Part shown: one piece after another, positions 1 to 12,139 of the stretch
Layout of the letters: each line of letters starts with the position of its first letter
Numbering within the stretch: the first letter of the stretch is position 1
Origin: Paraspadella gotoi
Taxonomy: Eukaryota > Chaetognatha
Assembly (NCBI GenBank): GCA_051294375.1
Contig: CM119265.1
Span: 27,380,839 to 27,444,838, forward strand
Reading direction: 5' to 3'
DNA: 64,000 bases
Translations under genes and position numbers: made by a program
The notes under the pieces: generated by a model
What the model was told of the DNA's origin: nothing
Database searches by the model: none
What the model saw: only the letters and a program-made list of their open reading frames with translations

Positions 1-890
1 GGTGGAAAGTGAGAGAAAGGAGGAGGAAGAAGAGAGAGAGAAAGAGAGAGGGAGGAGGAAGAAGATGAAAGGGAGAAAGAGAGAGGTAGGAGGAGAAAGA
101 AGAAATCTGTGACCAATTGAACATTGAAGTGAAAAGAAGAAATAGAAGGAAGAGGGGGAGGAGGAAGAGGAAGAAGAGGAGGAAGAGGAGGAAGAAGCTG
201 AGAAGAAAAGAACTTTCAGATTTTTTTTTTTTGAAAAAATTTATTGTTTCTCGATCTCATTTTGTTCTCAAATCAAAACCAAACATTTTTTCCTTTTCAA
301 AATTAAATTTAATGATTTTTTTTCTTCTTCGATGAAATAAAGATAAAGTTTGTTTCGTTGTTTTTTCTTTGTTTTATTTTTTTTGTTTTAGAAAAAACAA
401 AACAAAACATTTTCCAACTTTTTATTTTTGAAATTTGAGTCCAGTCGATGACGACGACGACGATGACAATTTTGTCGTCTGAAGAAACGACAAAGGAGTT
501 TCTCTAAAAGATGACAACGATATATCGACTGGCTAAAGAAAAAAAATAAGAATGACAATAGAGATCGATGACAAAGGATGCTGACAGCAAAGAATAAAGT
601 AGTGACAACGATAGTACAACTTAAAAATAACCTAAAAGAATGACAAAGACGACGACGACAACGACGAGCGACGTCGAAATCCAACGCGCCGACGAAAAAC
701 GCAATCTTCTTTCCTTTTTCGCTTCTCGTCTTTTCCTCCCTTTTCTTTCCTCCTCTTCCTCTTGTCTCGTTCCTCCTCCTCCTCTCCTCCTCCTCCTTCT
801 CCGCCTCCTTCATCGTCCCATCATTAGCACCATTTCTATGGTTCTTCGCTGTAGAAGAGAAGAAGAGAGAAGAATAAAAAAATCAACTTT
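1..890. repeat. Purine-rich then T-rich non-coding sequence
   Basis: 1-200 is GA/AGG-rich low complexity. 230-420 has T and A homopolymer runs. 430-700 has GAC/ACG-rich degenerate words (GACGACGACG, ATGACAA). 700-890 is a TCC-rich tract. The ORFs here are artefacts of composition. No gene is seen. Confidence 0.7.
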
Positions 891-901
891 TTTTGCGGTT
901 T

Positions 902-965
902 TTTCTTTTCTCTCTCTCTCTCTCTCTTCTCTCCTCTCTCTCTCTCTCTCTCTGCTCTTCTCTCT

Positions 966-1048
<83 letters not shown>
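902..1048. repeat. Interrupted (CT)n tract
   Basis: About 147 bp of CT dinucleotides broken by TT and CC. It is one of many CT/GA arrays in the window. Confidence 0.9.
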
Positions 1049-1049
<1 letters not shown>

Positions 1050-1225
1050 GTTTTGTTTTGTTTCGGGAGGAAAAAATCGATGGTTTCGAAAAAAAAGGGG
1101 TAAAAACGGTTGTGGGGAAAATGGGTAATTCTGGCGACGTCATAACGAGGACACTTAAAAGGCGGACGGAAACTCGTAAACCAGGAGAATATGAAGAAGC
1201 AACGGCCGCTATTTTTGGAGGGGGA

Positions 1226-1228
<3 letters not shown>

Positions 1229-1308
<80 letters not shown>

Positions 1309-1310
1309 GA
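1229..1310. repeat. (GA)n microsatellite
   Basis: About 80 bp of GA dinucleotides with a single GGGA interruption. Between it and the preceding CT tract lies ordinary sequence. The two arrays are complementary and could pair, with about 180 bp between them. Confidence 0.92.
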
Positions 1311-1889
1311 TAAGAGGCTCGTTTACCTGGATAAAACGAATTTACTGCGAGAAAAAAGGGACGCTAAACTACGCTTTAAAAAAACAAAACATCTCAGCGG
1401 CGAAAGAAACAGAAAAACGTTAAAACTGAAAACAAAAATAAATCATAAAACGAAACATATACGGAATACAAAAAAATAGACAAGCACATAAAGTCATCAA
1501 AAAAGCAAAAAGCAAAAAAAAAAAAATAGCAAAGAACGTAAAAAATAAACCAAAACAAAACAAAAAAAAAACGTCGTGAAAGATAAAAAACAAAACAATT
1601 TCCCAGTTTGACTTCGATAATGATTTTTGGCTTTTGTTTTTTTTTGTTTCGCCCAACTTTTTTTTCGTCCTTACTCTTTGGCCTCGTTTCGAAACCTTAC
1701 CCAAATACCCTTCCTCTCATTCGATTCCCTAACCTACCATTTTCTTCTCTTATCTCTTTCCTCTCTCCTCTCATAACCCAGGATTTGCCGTTGCCTCTTC
1801 GTGTCCCATAGGATAGGGGTATCCCTACATAAAACTTCCCACCGTAAACCAATTTAAGCAAATCCCACTTCCTAGTCTTCACAAACCCA

Positions 1890-2330
1890 CTTTTAAAAAC
1901 CTTACCACTTATTTTTCTACTTCCTATTACTTACAATCGCTAGCACTTCACTTACCATTACTTACCATTACTTACCATTAATTACCAGTACTTACCACCT
2001 AGGATTTAAATCGCTACCACATCACTTACCGTTACTTACCGCCTCAATTTTCCTCAAAACCCAAAATCCTATCTTTTCTCCACTTCCCACTACCTCTTCC
2101 CACTCCCACCTCCTCCCACTCCTTCCCACTTTTCCCATCTTTCCAGATCCTATTCCCACTTCCCACTTCTTCCCAACATCCACTTCCAGCTTTTCCCATT
2201 TTCCCAGTTCCTCTTCCCGCTTTTCCCATCTCCCCACATCCTCTTCCCACTTTTCCCATCTCCCCACTCTCCACATTCCCACGTTTCCTCCCACACACAA
2301 AAAAAAACCTTCAACCAAAAATCCTTTCCT
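1890..2330. repeat. Degenerate minisatellites (TTACCATTAC and TTCCCACTTTTCCCATC types)
   Basis: From about 1935 the decamer CTTACCATTA recurs several times. From 2075 to 2290 words such as CTTCCCAC and TTTTCCCATCTCCCCAC recur with a period near 33. The open minus-strand frames (GKMGKAGSG repeats) reflect this period. No gene is seen. Confidence 0.65.
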
Positions 2331-2479
2331 CATTTTTCAGCAAAAGCGATCGACGAGTTTTCTCTGTCGTCAGCTGTTTTTTTTTTCTCTCCTCTTTTCT
2401 CTTTTTTTCTTTCCCTTTCCTACACTTTTTATTCCGTCCTTTTCTCTTTCTCTTTTTCCCAACTTTGTTCTTTTTTCTT

Positions 2480-2720
2480 TCCTTTCCTCCTTTTTCCTCC
2501 TATATTTTTTCTCTTTTTTCCTTTCCTTTCCTCCTTTTTCCTCCTATATTTTTTCTCTTTTTTCCTTTCCTTTTCTCCTTTTTCCTCCTATATTTTTTCT
2601 CTTTTTTCCTTTCCTTTCCTCCTTTTTCCTTCTATCTTTTTTCTCTTTTTTCCTTTCCATTCCTCCTTTTTCCTTCTATCTTTTTTCTCTTTTTTCCTTT
2701 CCTTTCCTCATTTTTTTCCT
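2480..2720. repeat. 44-bp pyrimidine minisatellite, about 5-6 copies
   Basis: The word CCTATATTTTTTCTC starts near 2499, 2543 and 2587, giving a 44-bp period; two further copies have CTATCTTTTTTC instead. The unit is TTTCCTTTCCTCC plus TTTTTCCTCC plus the word. It is almost entirely pyrimidine on plus. Confidence 0.85.
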
Positions 2721-2859
2721 TTTCCTTTTCCATCTTGCTGCTTTTATCTTTTTCGCCAAATTTCCTCTCGTTTCTCCTAAACATCAGTTTATTGTCTATT
2801 TTAATGACTCCACGCAACGTTATCGATTTGGATGTATTGCATCGAAAATTTGATTGATA

Positions 2860-3511
2860 TATTGATCTCCAAAATGCAATTTTTTAAACTGATTTATCGC
2901 CCGCGATGATTGGTTAATAAATCAAAAAAAAAAAAAAAAAAAAATCAAAAGAACATTCTCGGATTGTTTCACGACTTTAGATCAAAGTTGTTTCGTCGTA
3001 GTTGTTTCGTCGCCGTTTTTTTTCGTCTCCGTTGAGTTTCGGTTTCTCTGTTTTGTCTCCTTGTTTCGCTCGTCACACTTAAGATTTAAATCCGGTTTTC
3101 CTTCGGTCGCCATCCGGACGCGGGACTCAGGGCCAGTTTAAAGTTCCCCCGGCGGAGTGACATGGAGAGCCTGGAATTTATGGCCTTTCTTTTTCTTTTC
3201 AAAACTGGGTCGATTGGCCTTACCTTGCTTTCGGAGATTGGACTTTCATCGCTAATTCAAGACAAGTGAAGCAACGGTCAATTATCACGCTTGATCTTTT
3301 ATTCTTTCCAAACTTCATGTCTGATTTCCGATCGATCGTCAGCGAAGATTGAACTTTGCCTGGATTCGCCATGGGAAACAGTTTGAATGCATCTCATCAA
3401 TTTGATAAATACAATACTCTGTCTATAATTGTATTAATTCTGAAAAGTTAGTTTTTCTCGATATCTCACGAATTAACGGGATGTTTTTTGTTATATGAAA
3501 TTGGTACAACC
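2860..3511. other. Unique non-coding stretch before first gap
   Basis: Mostly unique sequence with an A homopolymer at about 2925-2944. A 55-codon plus frame (roughly 3090-3268, FGRHPDAGLRASLKFPRRSD onward) has somewhat protein-like composition but no domain and no clear splice context. The end (3497-3511) is the first 15 bp of a dispersed element, cut by the gap. Confidence 0.4.
3497..3511 (+). mobile_element. Dispersed element family R1, fragment at gap edge
   Basis: GAAATTGGTACAACC, identical to the first 15 bases of the 63285 copy, then cut by the gap that starts at 3512. Confidence 0.5.
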
Positions 3512-3754
3512 NNNNNNNNNNNNNNNNNNNNNNNNNNNNNNNNNNNNNNNNNNNNNNNNNNNNNNNNNNNNNNNNNNNNNNNNNNNNNNNNNNNNNNNNN
3601 NNNNNNNNNNNNNNNNNNNNNNNNNNNNNNNNNNNNNNNNNNNNNNNNNNNNNNNNNNNNNNNNNNNNNNNNNNNNNNNNNNNNNNNNNNNNNNNNNNNN
3701 NNNNNNNNNNNNNNNNNNNNNNNNNNNNNNNNNNNNNNNNNNNNNNNNNNNNNN
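3512..3754. other. Assembly gap
   Basis: 243 N. A second gap (3845-4294, 450 N) follows after 90 bp of ACCAC-rich sequence. Other gaps: 17335-17359, 31662-31761, 32264-32662, 35870-36513, 36619-36765, 37201-37275, 46177-46201, 46521-46739, 50711-50735, 51723-51889, 52061-52136, 58557-58566 and 60725-60824. Many abut simple repeats. Confidence 0.98.
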
Positions 3755-4434
3755 ACCACAATATCAAACCTCTTCACCACACGACCACAAAACCACACAA
3801 CCGCCCACTATCCCCCAGACCACCGAACCACCACTCAACCCTCGNNNNNNNNNNNNNNNNNNNNNNNNNNNNNNNNNNNNNNNNNNNNNNNNNNNNNNNN
3901 NNNNNNNNNNNNNNNNNNNNNNNNNNNNNNNNNNNNNNNNNNNNNNNNNNNNNNNNNNNNNNNNNNNNNNNNNNNNNNNNNNNNNNNNNNNNNNNNNNNN
4001 NNNNNNNNNNNNNNNNNNNNNNNNNNNNNNNNNNNNNNNNNNNNNNNNNNNNNNNNNNNNNNNNNNNNNNNNNNNNNNNNNNNNNNNNNNNNNNNNNNNN
4101 NNNNNNNNNNNNNNNNNNNNNNNNNNNNNNNNNNNNNNNNNNNNNNNNNNNNNNNNNNNNNNNNNNNNNNNNNNNNNNNNNNNNNNNNNNNNNNNNNNNN
4201 NNNNNNNNNNNNNNNNNNNNNNNNNNNNNNNNNNNNNNNNNNNNNNNNNNNNNNNNNNNNNNNNNNNNNNNNNNNNNNNNNNNNNNNNNNNNNNATACCT
4301 CTGAGTCTTAGTCTTCCAATATAAACATTTTGTATTATTTGTACAATTTTCTGCAGCCTCCATACCATTTATTCACAAACTCTAACATCCTCTCCGATTC
4401 ACAATCTCACTTTTTCCGCGTAAACTCACTTTCA

Positions 4435-7400
4435 TTTGCTACCTCTATTGGAGTTCACAATTTTTTTGCGCGGTCACAAATACTCATCTCGACTGAGACT
4501 CACAAACCCCATTGACACGCATCGAATCAGCTTCACAAGCCACATTCACACACATCGAATCACATGCACAAGCAACATTCACAAGCATCGAATCACGTGC
4601 ACAAGCAACATTCACAAGCATCAAATCACGTGCACAAGCAACATTCATACGCGTCGACTCTTTTTCACTCTCAATTTTTTTCCATCGCCAACGTTTTTCT
4701 CGCCATTTGCTCATAGTCATACGTATCCCGGCACCCCTGCATCCATCCACATCTCCATCCCTGCATCCATCCACACCTCCATCCCTGCGCCCCCCTCTCT
4801 TAGCAGCCATAAATATTCCCAACTTCATTTCACGCATAGTTTAAAAAACATAAAAAGGGGAAAAAAGAGAAGACTTCGTATCACTCGGATGTATAAGTTG
4901 TTTGTCACGGTCGAACGTAGCGACTGTCACGTTTGGGGCTCTGTCGTTGTCACGTTGGAGGGAAAAGCTTGTGCGAAAGCCTTGTCACGTTCCATCACAA
5001 AGCTTGTCTAGTTCTATCACAATGCTTGTCACGTTCGTGATTGGCGTTTCTAACGTTCGAAGGCAGGGGTTGCAACGCTTGTCACGTTGGGTGGCAATGC
5101 TTATCTCATTCGATCGCGATGCTTGTCACGTTCTGTCGCGACGCTTGTCACGTTCTCCCGCCACGTTTCTCGCTTTAAGCGGTTCGGCGAAGTCGTAACT
5201 CAGCGATTTTTTTCCTTTTTTTTTTGACATTCATGTTTTTTTTTGGTAGAAATCTAGAGAGGTAGATTGAAAAGAAGATAAGGCAATTACGCAAAAAATG
5301 ACAATCAATTTAATATATGCTTAACAAGCAGTTGTAAATAATTGACAAGTGATATATAGGCGCAATCACGCATAAAACGGCGGTATATTTTTTTCGGCAA
5401 TCCGAGTAAACAAAAGAATTTTCGGAAATGCTTCTTTACCGTGCTTTTTTAAATTTCAGAATCTTTTTTTTAAATTTCTTTTTCCATTAATTATTTTTTT
5501 AACTTCTTTCTCAATTTTTTTTCCACAATTAAATTCCTAACTTACCTCATTTGCATAAAAAAGATTTTTATTCACAAAAAGATAGACGAGAATCTCGCTT
5601 AAAAAAAAATCAACATTTTTTCTAATAGAGGATTTTCCAGTTAAAATCTGACTACACAAATGCAAAACGAGATTGCCAGAAATCTCGGCGTAAAAACAGT
5701 TGTTAAAACACACGATTCCAATTAGGCTTATATCTTAAGAGCTACGCCAAATTCGTCTTATGGCAATTTCATAAAGGATCTAATATCAAACAAGCCAGGG
5801 CGAAAATGCACTAGTCATTCCGGAGATTTTCAAACCTTGTTTTTCTATAGAAAATAAAAGGGAAATTTGCGCTTTTCAAAAATTGTACGGAGGTAGGTAT
5901 GTAACATTTATAAATATTACTTCGAATTTTGAGATTACAAAAGCCTCTTGTTCAAAGCTTGCCAAATTTCTTCTCTTTCATTATCCTGACAACTCTTCAA
6001 TGTAAACCAACATTCTAAGTCCATTGGTACTCTGAGTTTCGACAACATGTGAAATTTTTATTTAATAAGAAATTAAAAAGGAAGGTTGAGAGAAAAAACT
6101 GATTTTTCCTGATATCTCTTGAAGGAACAAGATACACGGGATGGCAATGTACCAAAATGAAAGCCATCAATCATTAGGCACATACAAGTTACAATATTGA
6201 ATTATTTTTGCTGAAACCTCTTTACAGGGTGCAGATGTCCCAAAACTAAGTCAAAATTATAATTGAAATTTTAAAACTAATGGAACCCATAAAAATAAAT
6301 GAAAATTAAAATTACCTTTTTGTGATTCTGAAAGAAAAAGGGCTAAATTGCTACTATAGTAAAACTTTAAAGTTTTTTTGGATAAAGAAAATAATTTTTT
6401 TTTCACTTAAATCTTTGCTTCCACTGTATTACCAAGCATAGCTTACAAATTTACAAAAATTTATTTCACCCCATGCACAGCCTAACTATCTATCTTTCCT
6501 TTTCCCCGCAAAAGCAACCATAATATTTATATGTTACGAGAACAGGAATGTTTACTGAATGAAGACTGGAGGACGTTCAACTACTTTCACTTTTAATGTA
6601 ATTTTTCAATAATTACAATAGGCGAATCCTTTTTAATTATTTAACTCTACGGCTTCACAAGACATTATACTTATAATATCAATGTTAATTTTACTTCAAT
6701 TACTATTTTTTTACGCAGATCATTAAATTACAAGAAAGTTATGGGATTCCCTTCGCGTAAGAAAAAAAAATTAACTAGCGGATTATAAGTTATGTAAGAG
6801 GAAGTTCAGAATCGGCGAAATCTTAAAAGTGCAGAGATTAGGAAGCCCGCTATAGAAAAGAGCAGTGACTTTTATTTCATTATATTTGTTAATATCGATA
6901 GATGTGGAATGACGGAATATTGTAAATCTCAAGTTTCGCTTTAATCGGACCTCAACATTGTGAGAAATCTTAGGAAACCCATCAAATTCCACCCCTTTCT
7001 TTTCAACATTCTCGCCTTTAAGTTTTCGCCGATTCTTGACTTCCTACTTACACAACTATATAATTCGCAAGTTAATTTTTTTTTCTTAAACAGAGCGAAG
7101 GGAATCATACTTTCTGTTATTTTATTTGATTTCTGCGTAAAAATATAATGAATAACATTAACATTGGGATATTATGAACGTAAAATGTCTTGTGAAGCCG
7201 TGAGAGCTTAAAATAATTAAAAGATTCGAGCCTTTTTATATATTGAAAAAAATAGAGCATTAAAGTGAAAAGTAAGCTTGAACGTCTTCCAGCTCATTCA
7301 TGTAACATCCCTGTTCTCTTAACATAAAATAATGGTTTACTTTTTGCTAGATGGAAAAGAAGATAAAATAGTTAGGCTTTTGATGGGTTAATAATATTTT

Positions 7401-9420
7401 GTAGAATTTTGTCAAGCATTGCTTTTGTAAATCAGTGAAGCAAATATTTAAGTGAAAAAAATTATATTTCTGTTATCAAAACTTTAAAGTTTTTCTATTA
7501 GTACAATTTTAGCCTTTTTCTTTTCAGAATTCACTAAAAAGAATTTATTTTCATTTATTTTTATGGGGTTTCATAGTTTTAAAATTCATTTATATTTTGA
7601 CTTGTCTTGACACTCACCCTAGTTAAGAGGTTTCAGCAAAAATAAATTCTAATATTGTAAACTTGTACTGTGCCTAATCGTTATGCTTTCATCTTTGGTA
7701 CTATTGCTATCCCATGTATCTTTGTTCCTTCAAAGATATCAGGACAAAAATGCAGTTTTTTCTCTCAACCTTTCCTTTTAATTCTTATTAATAAAAATTT
7801 CCTGTTGTCAAACCGACCAATGGACTTTACAATTGTGGATTTACTATGACAGAGTTGGTCAATAATGAAAAGGAAAAATTTGGCAAGCTCTAGAACCAAG
7901 AGGACTTTTTAAATCTCAACAATTCGAGTAATATTTATATGTAACCATTACCCTGCCCGTTTAACCAATTTTGAAAAGCAAAATTTCCCTTTCATATTCA
8001 TATAAGTAAAAACAAGGTTTGAAAAATTCTCCGGAGATGACTAGTGCATTTCCCTGCGGCTATGTTTGACATTAAATCCTTTATCAAATTGCCATAAGAA
8101 CGAAATTTGGCTAGCTCTTAGATATACGCTTATCGGAATCGTGTGTTTTTTACAACTGTTTTTTACCGAATTTTCTGCAATCTCGATTGCAATTTGGGTA
8201 CGTCAGATTTTACGGAATCTCATTTAGAAAATGTTTGAATTTTTTTTTAACGCGAGATTTCGTCTACGAGAATGTTGAAAAAAAGGGGTGGATTTTGATG
8301 GGTTTCCTAAGATTTCTCACATGTGAGCCGATTAAAGCAACTTGAGATTATACAATCATATTCCGTTCTTCCACATCTATCGATATAAAAATATAAGGGA
8401 AAAAAAGTCACTGGCTTCTTTTTCTTAGCGGCTTCCTACAAATATCAGATTGGTTTATTTTCATTAGACATTGCATTTCTAAATTCAAATCTTTCCTATG
8501 GTAAGAAAGAGTTAGTTTAAGAATGAGGAGGATGAGGAGGCTGAAGGAGATGAGTTAGATGAAAATCATGAGAGAGAGGAGTGAGAGAGAGACAGTGAGA
8601 GGAGAAAGAAGAGAAGAGACTCTCAAAACTTCTTCAAAAGCAATGTCTTAGATAGTCTATGTTGCCGTGTACCATTGTCAGCAGAATATTGGAGTCGGTA
8701 TCGAATAGAATCTAAAATCTTTATGTAAAAACGACAGGAATTTATCGAAAAGGAAAGTAAAACAATAAAATACGTTCTCAGGATTTTCAAAAAGGACTTT
8801 GTCATTTCGTGACGGCCATACTGAGACATATCCTAAATTTCAGTAACCAGTTGAAAGGTTCTTTTAATCCTCTTGACATTCTCCGTATTCGAACAAAAAA
8901 AAATTTTAGGGAAATTAAATAAAACGAAAGAAAAGATTGACTGAAATCCTCGAAATTCCCAACGCGGGTAAACGTTAAACTATTACCTTTTCGGCAGTTT
9001 TACACCCCGTTTTATGCGTGATCAACTTAACGAGTATCAAATAAAATCCTTTGTGAGACGAAATTAAGATAATAATTAAAGAAGTTTTCATAATGAAAAT
9101 AAATTAAATAAAACCTGCACAATATTACTAGTGTTATCAGTATTTTTATGGTTATATTATTCCGTATTTATATTATAGTAAACAAGACGTTCTAAACAAT
9201 AAATCAGGAATAACCGAACAGTTTATACAAATGGCGCATTGGCCGCGTTAGCTCGCGCAACGCACAAGGCTCAAAATGTATATGATCGAATCCAGATGCT
9301 CCTTCAGCCGCTCAGTCAAATAAAACTTATTTCAAAGAAACGAAATGTGTTTGTTCAATTCTTCATCGCAGTTATTTTCGATCAATTTTTCCCCACACAA
9401 AGACTGACCGACCGAGATTC
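4435..9420. repeat. Large duplicated block, copy 1
   Basis: This block recurs at 12140-17250. From 5332 to 8917 the second copy (13155-16740, constant offset 7823) appears identical in every line compared, including the small ORFs at 6783, 6960 and 8623. Outside that core the copies differ by many one- or two-base insertions and deletions. The flanks hold degenerate tandem repeats (33-bp unit at 4520-4650, GCTTGTCACGTTC units at 4900-5170). No gene is seen. Confidence 0.9.
5362..9022. mobile_element. Foldback (long inverted repeat) element, copy 1
   Basis: The ends are inverted copies: GCAATCACGCATAAAACGG at 5362-5380 and CCGTTTTATGCGTGAT at 9007-9022. Inside, about 5590-6840 is matched in inverted orientation by about 7012-8275 at perhaps 80% identity; for example ATGCACTAGTCATTCCGGAG near 5808 pairs with CTCCGGAGATGACTAGTGCAT near 8031. 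The middle piece 6845-7012 is also repeated inverted at 8275-8460. The order is therefore A-B-A'-B'. It is about 65-70% AT and no ORF exceeds 70 codons. Foldback elements and large palindromic MITEs have this shape; no transposase is present, so it would be non-autonomous if mobile. Confidence 0.75.
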
Positions 9421-9424
9421 CAAA

Positions 9425-10065
9425 ACAACAAAAAAAAAATAAAAAAACAAAAAAATAAAAAATAAAAAAAAAAAAAAAAACAAAAACCAAAAAAATCAAA
9501 AACAACAATCAAATAAAAACAGAAAAAAAAAATATAGAGAAAAATAAAAAACACAAAAAATAAAAAAAACAAAAAACAAAAGAAAAAAACAAAAACATTC
9601 ATAAAGTCAAAAAAAAAAAAACAATAAAAAAAACCTAAAAAATAAAAAAAAAAAAAAACAAAAAGAACACTATAAATACAATAAATAAAAAATCAAAAAA
9701 ACAAAAACGAAATACATAAATAAACAAATAAAATAAAAAAAAAAACAAAAAACCAATAAAAAAAAACAATAAAAAAAATAAACAAAAATAACAGATAACA
9801 ATCACCAAAAAAATAAAAACAATAGAAATACAAACAAAACTAAAAGCAAATAAAAAAAATAATGTAAATAAATAAAAAAAAAAATACAAAAAAATAAAAA
9901 AAAATAAAAAAAAAAACAAACAAACTAAAATAAAAAAAAAAAAAAAAACTAAACAAATACAAATAACAAAAACTAAAAAAAACACAAGATAAAAAAAAAA
10001 TAAACAACAAAAACACTAACAAAACAAAAAAACACAAAAAAAAAAAAAATCAAAAAAAAAATAAA

Positions 10066-10124
<59 letters not shown>

Positions 10125-11005
10125 AATACAACTAAAATAATAAACAAAAAATAAAAAAACAAAAAAAAAAAATAAAAAAAAAAAAAACTCAAAAAAAAAA
10201 AAAACAAAAAACAACAAAAAAAAAAAAAAAAAGAACAAAAAAACCAAATAAAAAACAAAATAAAAAAAAAAAAAACAAAAAAAACATAAGACAACCTAAA
10301 AAAAAAACTAAATAAAAAAAAAAAAAATACATAAACACAAAACTAAAGAAAAACAAAAAAAAAACAAAAAATAAAAAAAAAATAAAAAAAAGAAAAAAAG
10401 ACAACAAAAAAATAAAAAAAACAACACAAGCTAAAAAATAAAAAACAAACACAAAAAAAAAAAACAAAAAACAAAAAACAAAAAAGAAACAAAAAACGAA
10501 AATAAAAAAAAAAAAAAAATAAATCATAAATTCCAAACAAATCTCTTAATATACACTCAACATCACGTCCATACTAGAACGCTATCAGCATACACTCCTC
10601 CACACCAACGACACCACTCGACTCGAAAACACACAAAAATAAAAAAAAAAAAGAAAAAAAAATAAAAAAAAAAAAACAAAAACACTAAAAAAAAAAAACA
10701 AAAAAAAATAAAAACCAAAAAAAACAAAAAAACAAAACACAAGAAAAATACAACAAAAAACAAACCAAAAAAACTAAGAAATAAAAAAAAATTAAAAGGA
10801 CGAAAAAAAAGAAAAAACATAAAAAAAAACACAACAAATTAACATACAAGAAAAAAAAAATCATACAAAAATCATAAAAAAACAAAAACAAAAAAAAAAC
10901 AATCAAACAAAACATGATACAACAAAAAAAAAACAAAAAAAAAAAAAATAAAAACAAAAAAAAAAAAATAAATAACAAAAACAAATAAAATAAAAAAAAC
11001 AACAA

Positions 11006-11046
<41 letters not shown>

Positions 11047-11970
11047 ACTGAAAATAAAAACAAAACAAAAAAGAAAAAAAAAAACATAAAACAAAATAAA
11101 ACAAACAATAAAATAAAAAAAAAAAAAACAAAACAACTAAAACAAAAAAAAAAAAAAAAAACAAAAACAAAAAAAAAAAAAATAAAAACAAAAAAAAAAA
11201 AAAAAATAAAACAAAAAAAAAAATAACAAACAAAAAAAACATAACAAAAAAAAAAAAAAAAAAAAAAAAAAACTAAAAGAAAACCATAAAAAAAAAAACT
11301 AAAAAAAAAAAAAAAAAAAATAAAATTAAACAAGAATAAAAAAAAACGAAAAAAAAAACAAACAAAAAAATAAAACAAAAAACAAAAACAAACAACAAAA
11401 AAAGACACAAAAAACAAACAAAAAAAATAACAAAAAAAAAAAAAAAATAAAACAAAAAAAAAAAAAAAAAAAAAAAACAAACAAACAAAAAAATAAAAAA
11501 CAAAACAAAAAAAAACACACAAAAAACAAAAAAAAAAAAGAAAAAAAACATAAAAACAAAAAAAAACAAAAAACAAAAAACAAAAAAAGATAAAAAACCA
11601 AAAAAAAAAAAATAAAAACAAAAACAAAAATAAAAAAAAAACAAACAAACCAAATAACAATAACAAAATAAAAAAAAAAAAAAGAACACAAAAAAAAAAA
11701 AAAAAAAAAAAAATAAAAAAAAAAAAACAACAAATAGAAAACAAAAAAAACACAAATACAGGTGGGAGGAACAGAACACAAAAAAAACAAAAAGGAAAGA
11801 GAGAGAGGAAGTAGAAGCAAACACGAGAAAAAAAAAAAAACAAAAAAAAAATAAAACAACAAAAAAAACTATGACATAAAAAAACAAAAAAAAACAAGAA
11901 AAAAAAAACAAACTAAATAAACTAAAAAAAAAAAAAAAAAATAAACAAAAAAAAATAAAAATAAAAAAAA
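9425..11970. repeat. 2.5-kb A-rich low-complexity tract
   Basis: The sequence is over 80% A, with isolated C and T and almost no G. It is interrupted at about 10540-10640 and 11758-11830 by short normal sequence. All long minus-strand frames (Phe/Leu/Val only) are artefacts. It sits exactly between the two copies of the duplicated block. Confidence 0.9.
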
Positions 11971-12139
11971 ACTGCTTTTCCCAAAAAGTGGTCGACTAAG
12001 AGGCAATTGCCTTACCGAAGGGGGAGATAGCCACTATGAGTACTCAAGATAAACAGACAAAAAGTCTCTTTCAACTTATCATTTGCTACTCGAGTTTACA
12101 GAGCCTTGCACGTCTCAGAAATATCTAGACGGGATGGCT

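Noticed and set aside
6783-7148. Small ORFs of 69 and 62 codons in the foldback element
   Set aside because: They lie across the palindrome centre on opposite strands and are translations of the same inverted sequence. No known domain.
9372-11911. Many long minus-strand frames of Phe/Leu/Val
   Set aside because: They are translations of the A-rich tract with no other amino acids, no splice context and no domain.
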